Shown here piece after piece: positions 57,918 through 64,000 of a stretch of 64,000 nt of DNA. This DNA is from Leptospira saintgironsiae. Lineage in GTDB: Bacteria; Spirochaetota; Leptospiria; Leptospirales; Leptospiraceae. The stretch covers positions 62,001-126,000 of the forward strand of contig NZ_NPDR01000005.1 in assembly GCF_002811765.1 (NCBI RefSeq), read 5' to 3'. The notes under the pieces were generated by a model. That model saw nothing but the letters and a program-made list of their open reading frames with translations. It searched no databases and was not told where the DNA came from. Each line of letters starts with the position of its first letter. Positions within the stretch are counted from its first letter, which is position 1. The position numbers were made by a program, and so were the translations under genes.

Positions 57918-57986
57918 AAATTGTTCCGGAAATGGAATCTCCCTAGATTGGGAAGGCGCGCTTTGTGCTTTGTATTTTTAGCCTTT

Positions 57987-58006
57987 TCTCTTCTTTAAAG
58001 AAGAGA
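57987..58006. promoter_or_regulatory. 20-bp perfect palindrome between divergent genes
   Basis: TCTCTTCTTTAAAGAAGAGA is a perfect palindrome 70 bases upstream of the SpoIIE gene start and about 140 bases upstream of the plus-strand gene. It has no T run on either side, so I favour an operator for a dimeric regulator of one or both divergent promoters. Confidence 0.55.
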
Positions 58007-58086
58007 CCCAAAACTTACACTGAGAAGATCCCATTCGTACTAAGGTTTCGTGAAATTCAGGTTACAAAAATGTTCCGCCTAATGAG

Positions 58087-58128
58087 CAGTTAGTTGGGCG
58101 TCCACTCTGCTTGACCGCAGACTAACTG
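58087..58128 (+). promoter_or_regulatory. Leader stem-loop before the 58146 gene
   Basis: CAGTTAGT (58087-58094) and ACTAACTG (58121-58128) are perfect 8-base arms around a 26-base loop that itself can pair partly (GCGTC with GACCGC). The stem ends 17 bases before the ATG at 58146. It may influence translation. No known riboswitch class was recognised. Confidence 0.4.
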
Positions 58129-58145
58129 TTTTGGACCCTAACAAG

Positions 58146-58625
58146 ATGGAAGATCAGGAACCTAAAAAACAGGGATTTCCGTTTCACCCTTTGGAAGACT
58201 TCGTATTAGGCGAGGTCCTCGGTCGGACCCTAGTCAAATTAGGACATTCTAAAGAAGATATAAATAAGGCGATCTTATCTCATCTGCCCGCCGGTCAGCC
58301 TGAATTTCTTTTTACCCCGAACGCAAAAAAGCAACTTCTATTACAAAGTATGCCGGTTGAACTCAGAAGTTTCCTGGAAGCAGGAAAAGAAAAAGAAGTT
58401 TTGGACATCTTCCGCAAAACCATCTCAGTAGAAGCTAGACTGGACCTGGCATTGGAACTTCTGGAATGGATCTGTACTGGATTCGAAAAAGAAGAATTGG
58501 TCCGCGCATTATTCCAATTGGTATTAAACGGAAAAATAGAACTAAGCTCAGAATTTTACCCTCTCTTAATGGAAGAATACGACAAAGAGATGAGAGGAGA
58601 CTTGGATAGGATCCGAGAAGAATAA
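58146..58625 (+). CDS. Helical hypothetical protein
   Basis: About 159 residues, soluble and mainly helical, with no recognisable motif. An in-frame TTG 15 bases earlier could also start translation; neither has a good ribosome site. The middle part (ELRSFLEAGKEKEVLDIFRKTISVEARLDLALELLEWI) looks like stacked helices. It is a single gene between divergent signalling genes and a clear terminator. Function unknown. Confidence 0.65.
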   Translation: MEDQEPKKQGFPFHPLEDFVLGEVLGRTLVKLGHSKEDINKAILSHLPAGQPEFLFTPNAKKQLLLQSMPVELRSFLEAGKEKEVLDIFRKTISVEARLDLALELLEWICTGFEKEELVRALFQLVLNGKIELSSEFYPLLMEEYDKEMRGDLDRIREE

Positions 58626-58627
58626 AA

Positions 58628-58653
58628 AAAGCCGCCTGTTCCCAAGCGGCTTT
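58628..58653. terminator. Bidirectional intrinsic terminator
   Basis: AAAGCCGC and GCGGCTTT form a perfect 8-bp stem with a 10-base loop. A runs precede it and T/A runs follow it, so it can end both the plus-strand gene at 58146-58625 and the minus-strand desaturase gene at 58678-59484. Confidence 0.85.
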
Positions 58654-58677
58654 AAAACTCACTAAGTTAGAAAAATC

Positions 58678-59484
58678 TTAAGCTACATCAGCTAAAGGAG
58701 AAGGTGCAGTACCAGAAAGTTCTTTTCTTCCTTTTTCTGTCCACACTGCTCTTTGGATAGTGATGATCCCCATAAAATGTAGTACCTTCATCACTTGGTA
58801 AGTAAGATCCAACTCGAACCAACGGAACGCGAAGTTTGGAGAGTTCGGGTGAGCGTGGTGGTTGTTTTGGTATAATTCTCCCATGATCAAGAAATCCACA
58901 GGAAGAGTGTTTTTAGAATTATCAGGATTTTTTGCATGGTTGCGGTAACCATACATATGTCCACACCAGTTTACAACCGCACCGTGAGTTGGTCCCATTA
59001 GATAATGGATTGGTAATAAAGCATATAACCAAACTGCGTCTGCAGGAACAAATGCCATATAGAAAAGAGTATAACCAGTTCCGAAGAACAAACGAATATA
59101 CCAAGAATCAGCAAAACGATCGAACCAAGGGATTTCAGGATAATTTCCTCTGAAATCCTTCTCCACTTCTTCTTTACGATCCAAAATGTTTTCGTAAACG
59201 ACTGCGGTGGTCCACATCATATCGAGAAATCCCTTAGATGCTACAGGAGAATGTGGATCTTTTTCTGTATCGCTGTAAGCGTGGTGTCTTCTGTGAAGAA
59301 TTGCATACGCTCTCGGATTCAGGAAGGAAGAACCTTGCACAATAAAAGTAAAGAAATAGAAGAACTTTTCCCAGAAACGGTTCAGTTTGAACATCTGGTG
59401 CGCAGAATAACGATGTAAGTAAAACGATTGGACGAAAGCGGCTAAAATCCAGTGTGCCGCAAAAAAACTTAGAATGATTGCCAT
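58678..59484 (-). CDS. Acyl-CoA/fatty-acid desaturase
   Basis: A 268-residue membrane di-iron enzyme. The His boxes are HRYSAH (24-29), HRRHHAYSD (64-72) and a late NNHHAHPNS, matching the stearoyl-CoA desaturase type that introduces a double bond in long acyl chains. GHMYGYRNH carries the extra conserved His. Four membrane segments are visible. It is followed by a bidirectional terminator and has its own promoter region. Confidence 0.93.
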   Translation of the reverse strand: MAIILSFFAAHWILAAFVQSFYLHRYSAHQMFKLNRFWEKFFYFFTFIVQGSSFLNPRAYAILHRRHHAYSDTEKDPHSPVASKGFLDMMWTTAVVYENILDRKEEVEKDFRGNYPEIPWFDRFADSWYIRLFFGTGYTLFYMAFVPADAVWLYALLPIHYLMGPTHGAVVNWCGHMYGYRNHAKNPDNSKNTLPVDFLIMGELYQNNHHAHPNSPNFAFRWFELDLTYQVMKVLHFMGIITIQRAVWTEKGRKELSGTAPSPLADVA

Positions 59485-59604
59485 GAAGGGCTCCCTTTTT
59501 TTCTAAATGATACGAGCCAATTTGGGAGGGTAGGTTGCAAAAAATGTGAGAGGGAATTTGGTAAATAATGGCGATTATGGTCTCATTAGAAGGTTTCCCC
59601 CGCA

Positions 59605-59715
59605 AAAATGACAGGTTTTGGGCGACTCCTTCGGACCGGGCTACTACGGGCTCGCGCATTCGCGCTCGTCCGGCGAGCCGGACTAAAGCCCTACGTATCC
59701 CTGTCGCGAGCGCAA
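59605..59715. repeat. GC-rich palindromic intergenic element (probable dispersed repeat)
   Basis: About 110 bases are much richer in G+C than the rest. They contain GGGCTACTACGGGCTCGCGC, a perfect GTCCGGC-ga-GCCGGAC hairpin at 59668-59683, AAAGCCCTACG that pairs loosely with the left GGGCT, and CGCGAGCGC words. This resembles REP-type dispersed elements that occur between genes. Only one copy is in the window, so the repeat nature is inference. Confidence 0.5.
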
Positions 59716-59739
59716 ATCTTATTTATAAATAAGATCCTT

Positions 59740-60984
59740 CTACTTTTTTAAACTTGGAATATTCGGTTTCTTAAATGCGGCCCGGCTTCTGGTTCCACCT
59801 TCTTTTTCCAAAAACTCGGCGATCTCTTTACGCTCATAAGCAAGTGCCATAGACAAAGGAGTATAACCTTCTGCCTGAACATTGATAGAAGCTTTTTTGC
59901 GAACGAGTTCTTTCACTACATTCGGAAGATCGAATACGATCGCAAGATGGATCGGTTTCCAGCCTAAATAATCTGCATTAGGATCTGCACCTTTTTCAAG
60001 AGATTCCAAGGATTTGTTTTCGTTCTTATCATATAGGCTTGCGATAAGGATACGATTTTGTTTCAGTTTTTCTTCTTCCGAAATTTTAGTTTCAGTATCT
60101 GTGTTTGAATTCTCAAATCTCAAAACATTAGAAGGATCTCCAGCAAATGCATAATCATAAACAGGTTTAGATGCAGGAGGTTTGGTATGATAATATAAAG
60201 AAGATCCCGAAGAAAGAGGATGAGAAATTTTAGTTACTTCTTGAGGACTTGTTTGGCTAAAATAAACATCTCCATAGTTTTTATTAGTAAATAGTAATGC
60301 TAGAATTGTTTGGGCTGTCCAAGGTGCCCACGTAGCATAATAACCTTTGAATCCAGTCTCTAAAAAAGGAGAAGAATACATGGAGATCCTCTTTTTAGTC
60401 TCTTCGTCCCGGATCACACCCATATCGTAAGCCATATTCCCCGCAGTAAAACAAGCGCCTAAAAATAGGACAATTGCTCCAGGTGCAGGTTTTAGTCCGG
60501 AAGAAATTTGTTCGTTAGAAACAAATTCTTTTCCCAGATAAAATCCGCCTACTGATCTTTGGTCATAAGGTGGTTGATCTAAATTGGTTCCGACACCATG
60601 ACCTGCATAAAGAACTATATTCGCATTTTGTGATGCTTCTTTGATTCCTGACCAAGGATTATTCGGAGGATAAAATTCACTGACAGAAACTCCTCTGTCT
60701 TTTAGAACTTTTACAAGGCCTTTGATATTATTTACGTATTCTCTTGTCTTTGGGCCTTCATTTCCATCTACTTCACCAACGATCGCTACTGCCTTTAAAC
60801 CTGCGCCTGAAACAGTAGGGGAGGGGAGTTCTGCTCTTTTTTTGATCCCAGAGAATGTGCCGCCTACTGCATTCGTAGGATGAACGAATTTGATTTCTTC
60901 TGAAAAGACGGAACTGAAAGAAAATAAGAGTAAGGAAGTTAAGAAGAGTAAACCGGACGGAAATTTCATCCAATGATTGGACAA
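59740..60984 (-). CDS. Exported caspase-like (clan CD) protein with ankyrin repeats
   Basis: A 414-residue protein with a signal peptide (LLFLTSLLLFSFSSVFS-EE, cleavage near residue 28). Residues 60-290 look like a caspase/gingipain-type fold: NIVLYAGHG with His129 after one core strand and IVLFLGACFTAG with Cys178 after the next, the clan CD catalytic dyad. Residues about 310-395 are two to three ankyrin repeats (GADPNADYLGWKPIHLAIV, EGYTPLSMALAYERKEIAEFL). An exported cysteine protease with an ankyrin tail is unusual; it may cleave or sense envelope proteins. Activity is inferred from motifs only. Confidence 0.8.
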   Translation of the reverse strand: MSNHWMKFPSGLLFLTSLLLFSFSSVFSEEIKFVHPTNAVGGTFSGIKKRAELPSPTVSGAGLKAVAIVGEVDGNEGPKTREYVNNIKGLVKVLKDRGVSVSEFYPPNNPWSGIKEASQNANIVLYAGHGVGTNLDQPPYDQRSVGGFYLGKEFVSNEQISSGLKPAPGAIVLFLGACFTAGNMAYDMGVIRDEETKKRISMYSSPFLETGFKGYYATWAPWTAQTILALLFTNKNYGDVYFSQTSPQEVTKISHPLSSGSSLYYHTKPPASKPVYDYAFAGDPSNVLRFENSNTDTETKISEEEKLKQNRILIASLYDKNENKSLESLEKGADPNADYLGWKPIHLAIVFDLPNVVKELVRKKASINVQAEGYTPLSMALAYERKEIAEFLEKEGGTRSRAAFKKPNIPSLKK

Positions 60985-61011
60985 AAAAATCCGCCTTTAT
61001 CAATCAATAAT

Positions 61012-62604
61012 TTATTTTAATTTCGAAGTTGTATTGGGATCTCCCACCCAAATATCGAAAAAAGGAGATTCTATTCTTTGTACATTTGAATAATGTTCAG
61101 AAATTTTAGAAGAAATGTTTTTGCTCTGCCATGGTTCCGTTTTAAGCATAATATCAAAAACAGGACTTTTTCTGGTTTTTTCTAATTTTTCTGGAGTGAT
61201 CAATTCTTCTTTGATCTGGATAAGCGCGATCCTTTGCCCTTTTTCTTTTTGAGATATAATTTCTAATAATCCGGAAATAGAACCTTCTTTAGGAACGCAT
61301 AGAATATTCTTAGATAAGTAATCATTTCCTATAAAGTACATTACAGAAAAATCATGGAATACGAGTGTGTCAGCCTTTAACTCATGAAATAAAGCATATG
61401 TTTTCAGAAGTTGTTTTCTGGACTGATTCAAAAAGCTCAGTCCAATAAATGTCATGATCAAAGGAATTGCAATCAGAACTCCAAATCCAGACTTCTGGAA
61501 GAGCCTATTATTCTTTCTCGCAAAATAATTCCAAAACCAAAGCAGAACTAATGTAACTGGGGGAATTCCCGCACTTAAATATCTAGGTCCCCATTCCCAA
61601 AATCCGTAGTTTGGCGCTAAGAATGGAATTATAAAAAGAAAGAATACTGCACCTAGAACGATTGTTTTTCTTCTCACAGAAATTTTGCGGATATTAAAAA
61701 GAAGAATGCCTAAACCTATCAGGGCGAATGGCATATAAGTGAAAAATCCGATCCGAACAGTTTCATCTATCTTATTCAAAAATAAGAAACCGAGTGCCCA
61801 TTGGATCTTACTTGCAAAGTCAACTCCAGTTTCTCCATAATTTGCTTGGAATCTTGGACCTAAAAAAGAAGAATAACGAAGATAATTAAATAGAACAAAA
61901 ACTAGAAGTATAAGTGCAAATCCGATTCCGAATCTGAGAGTTTGAGACTTTTCTAATTTTATCTTTTTGTTAAATGGAGGAAATTTTTCGCTAATCCATG
62001 AAGCTGCTAAGATACATCCTGCAAATACGATCCCTTCATGTCGGAACCAAATAGATAACCCTGCAAAAATTCCCGCATAAAGCCCGTTCCTTTTGTATAA
62101 GAATGTAAGGCTTGCTAGTAAAATCGCTACAAACAATGTATGTTCAGCAAATTCCATCATTAGGATGGGTAGATAAGATCCGAAAAATGCTATGGCGATA
62201 AAAGAGTTAGATGCCTTCCAGGATTTTCTCAAGATCCAAAGAAATATAAATACTCCAAATAAATTGAAGTAAGGTAGTCCTTGATTTCCTCCTAAATAAT
62301 AAAAAGGAGTGGCGAGTGCAGCGAGTAAAATCGGGAAAACCGAAATGGTAGATTCTCCCAATTTAGTATAATTATTTGCAGGCATTGGAAGGAATTCTTC
62401 TTTTGGATCAATAGATCTTGCAGGGTAGGGAAGTGCTTCCGATTTAAAATGAGAATGGATCAATGCATGAGTTTGAATAGATTTTGTTCTGGAATCGTAA
62501 GTAAGAGATACTTCCGGTTTTGATGTTTTGATGAGCACGATGCAAAGAATAAGTAAGGATAAAAATCCTAGAAGATTTCTTTTTTTAAATATGGATCTCA
62601 TCAC
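61012..62604 (-). CDS. Polytopic membrane protein, glycosyltransferase-like (GT-C type)
   Basis: A 530-residue protein with about ten membrane segments from residue 12 to about 395, then a soluble C-terminal domain of about 120 residues outside the membrane. The first external loop with acidic residues (ARSIDPKEEFLP), the motif WFRHEGIVFAG and the external tail fit GT-C glycosyltransferases of the PMT/ArnT type, which use lipid-linked sugars. It is not a close match to a named family, and the substrate is unknown. It lies 27 bases before the caspase-like gene in the same direction. Confidence 0.72.
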   Translation of the reverse strand: MMRSIFKKRNLLGFLSLLILCIVLIKTSKPEVSLTYDSRTKSIQTHALIHSHFKSEALPYPARSIDPKEEFLPMPANNYTKLGESTISVFPILLAALATPFYYLGGNQGLPYFNLFGVFIFLWILRKSWKASNSFIAIAFFGSYLPILMMEFAEHTLFVAILLASLTFLYKRNGLYAGIFAGLSIWFRHEGIVFAGCILAASWISEKFPPFNKKIKLEKSQTLRFGIGFALILLVFVLFNYLRYSSFLGPRFQANYGETGVDFASKIQWALGFLFLNKIDETVRIGFFTYMPFALIGLGILLFNIRKISVRRKTIVLGAVFFLFIIPFLAPNYGFWEWGPRYLSAGIPPVTLVLLWFWNYFARKNNRLFQKSGFGVLIAIPLIMTFIGLSFLNQSRKQLLKTYALFHELKADTLVFHDFSVMYFIGNDYLSKNILCVPKEGSISGLLEIISQKEKGQRIALIQIKEELITPEKLEKTRKSPVFDIMLKTEPWQSKNISSKISEHYSNVQRIESPFFDIWVGDPNTTSKLK

Positions 62605-62647
62605 CTTCGCCTTTTTGAAAATACTTAAAGATCTAAGTATCTATAAT

Positions 62648-63601
62648 TTATAATAATCTTTTGCGGATTTCGGAGTTGAAAAAACTTTCCCATTCTTCGT
62701 AATTTTTTTGGGTAATAGTTCCTAATTTTTCAGAGAAAGAAAGTCCAAAATTTCCATACTCAGTTTTGATCCATTTTTCGATCTGGACCTTGGTTTCCAC
62801 AGATCTTTTAGTATGAGGCTTGCTTTTCAAAACAAAATCTAATAGTTCTTGGATCCCTTTTTTAGTTTTTACACTGGTTAGGAAAATAGGAGGTATACTT
62901 CCTCCAGGGACAATATCTCTCAAAAACTCGAGAGTAGTGGAGAGAGTGTGATAGCTTGCTCTTGCAAGATTTTCTTCATCACATTTGTTTAATATGAATG
63001 CGTCAGGGACTTCCATGATCCCACTTTTCATAAATTGGACCTGGTCTCCGCCCAAAGGAACCATGACTAAAAAGGAAAAATCTGCCAATTTAGAAACTTC
63101 TATCTCGTTTTGACCGATCCCTACTGTTTCCACGAATATAAAATCGAAAAAGCAGCGCAGGAGTCGTATCACATGGTAGGTATAAGGATTTAAACCTCCC
63201 AGTTCTAATTGGCTGGGCTGGGATCTGAAAAAGATCCTCTTCTCTCTTACTGGTAAAGAAAGCCTAGTTCTATCACCTAGTAAAGATCCTCCGCTAATAT
63301 GACTGGAAGGATCTATGGCAACTACTGCCATTTTTTTGTCTGGGATCGTTTGTAAGAAGTTGGTGGAGATCTCACCTAAAAGAGAGGATTTTCCAGCTCC
63401 GGGAGTTCCTGTAAATCCGATGGTAACAGAATTATCTCCGTTGAAGCCAGAGTTTTCTAATTCTTTGAATAGAACTTTACGAAATTCGAATGAATCCGGT
63501 CTTTCTAATTCGCTGATCAGCTTCGCAAGAGGATATTTTTCCCCTTGGGAAGCTTCTTGGATCAGTTCTTTGAGTTCCTTTTCTGCAAACCGTACGGTCA
63601 T
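62648..63601 (-). CDS. meaB: Methylmalonyl-CoA mutase-associated GTPase MeaB
   Basis: A 317-residue G3E GTPase that loads and protects the B12 cofactor of acyl-CoA mutases. G1 is GTPGAGKS at 65-72, the base II region is AIDPSSHISGGSLLGDRTR, G3 is FVETVGIGQNE, and the base-specific NKCDE is present. It lies 3 bases after the gene coding for the B12-binding domain of the mutase, so the two work as enzyme and chaperone. Confidence 0.95.
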   Translation of the reverse strand: MTVRFAEKELKELIQEASQGEKYPLAKLISELERPDSFEFRKVLFKELENSGFNGDNSVTIGFTGTPGAGKSSLLGEISTNFLQTIPDKKMAVVAIDPSSHISGGSLLGDRTRLSLPVREKRIFFRSQPSQLELGGLNPYTYHVIRLLRCFFDFIFVETVGIGQNEIEVSKLADFSFLVMVPLGGDQVQFMKSGIMEVPDAFILNKCDEENLARASYHTLSTTLEFLRDIVPGGSIPPIFLTSVKTKKGIQELLDFVLKSKPHTKRSVETKVQIEKWIKTEYGNFGLSFSEKLGTITQKNYEEWESFFNSEIRKRLL

Positions 63602-63604
63602 GCC

Positions 63605-64000
63605 TTAAACGGAAGCTGGGATCTTCGCGGATACGATGTCAATGATACGATCCATTACATCCATAAGATCATAATCTTTTGGAGTAAAGATTGCCTTCAC
63701 TCCGATAGAATGTAGTTTTTCGAAATCAGGTTGAGGTATAATTCCTCCGAAGACCACAGGGATATCCGCTTTATAATGTTTTAATTCTGCGAATATTTGC
63801 TCTGCAAGTTCTACGTGAGAACCGGAAAGTATGGATACTCCGATCACATTTGCGTTTTCTTCGACTGCGGATTGTACGATTTCTTCTGGGGTGAGTCTGA
63901 TCCCGGAGTAGATCACGTCGAATCCTGCATGTTTTGCAGATACTGCGATCATTTCTGCACCATTTGAATGGCCGTCTAACCCAGGTTTACCTACTACAAT
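63605..64000 (-). CDS. Cobalamin-binding domain of methylmalonyl-CoA-type mutase (5' end outside window)
   Basis: The reading frame stays open through the right edge. The visible 131 codons begin IVVGKPGLDGHSNGAEMI, so an internal ATG at 63952 is not the true start. GLDGHSNG is the DxHxxG motif whose His replaces the lower ligand of B12, and SILSGSHVELAEQ and VFGGIIPQPD complete the Rossmann-type B12 fold. It is the C-terminal domain, or separate small subunit, of a methylmalonyl-CoA mutase family enzyme. Coupled to meaB with a 3-base gap. Confidence 0.93.
   Translation of the reverse strand: MVVGKPGLDGHSNGAEMIAVSAKHAGFDVIYSGIRLTPEEIVQSAVEENANVIGVSILSGSHVELAEQIFAELKHYKADIPVVFGGIIPQPDFEKLHSIGVKAIFTPKDYDLMDVMDRIIDIVSAKIPASV

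Overview
The window looks like part of a Leptospira genome (spirochaete), probably of the intermediate or saprophytic type. The evidence is the content: a compact heme operon with an embedded two-component system, a DUF1574-type SGNH protein, a Bat operon, an ECF42 module and many Leptospira-type orphan exported proteins. The base composition also looks less AT-rich than L. interrogans, but I judged this by eye. In Leptospira species as I know them, the heme genes and metF sit on the small chromosome II. The parA-parB-rep block here fits the replication and partition region of such a replicon. The species and replicon assignment is inference.

Layout. Positions 1-6.5 kb hold an MBOAT acyltransferase, a zinc-ribbon protein, an 0.8 kb gene-free stretch rich in short inverted repeats, three orphan proteins and a degenerate Fis-type regulator. 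From 6.5 to 9.6 kb lie parA1, parB1 and a rep-like initiator, with 16-bp palindromes at both ends of the divergent intergenic region. Positions 9.6-14.8 kb carry a discoidin/32-residue-repeat surface or fibre-like protein, metF, mqnD and a Cof-type HAD phosphatase. From 15.1 to 26.3 kb runs the heme block: hemA, a hemC-hemD fusion, hemB, hemL, a sensor kinase and response regulator (HemKR type), hemE, hemN, an orphan exported protein and hemG. The first eight genes overlap one another, and a perfect TGACA-N6-TGACA hem-box lies just before hemA. An ECF42 sigma factor, DGPF protein and SRPBCC protein (26.3-28.3 kb, minus strand) separate hemG from hemH.

From 30.6 to 32.4 kb there is a second parA-parB pair with its own pair of inverted repeats (GGGGTGAAA/TTTCAcCCC type). 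Positions 32.5-42.6 kb hold redox and signalling genes (FMN reductase, cNMP-binding protein, diguanylate cyclase, two SDRs, LMW tyrosine phosphatase, NDH-2), a DUF1574 protein and a MORN-repeat lipoprotein. From 42.6 to 51.4 kb is a tightly coupled operon: moxR, DUF58, a bat-associated gene, batA, a batB-TPR fusion, batD and htpG. The rest holds a PhoX-like protein, a SpoIIE phosphatase/NAD-kinase/STAS operon, a fatty-acid desaturase, an exported caspase-like protein with ankyrin repeats, a polytopic glycosyltransferase-like protein, the MeaB GTPase, and the B12-binding part of a mutase that runs off the right edge.

The most interesting signals are: (i) two ParAB modules, each with its own non-canonical palindromes that could be parS-like sites or operators; (ii) a dispersed word GTAGGAACTCC, found six times exactly; (iii) an exported caspase-fold/ankyrin protein; (iv) the minus-strand terminator and leader hairpins in front of rep; (v) start-site hairpins before metF and the DUF1574 gene. 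I found no rRNA, tRNA, CRISPR array or intact insertion sequence.
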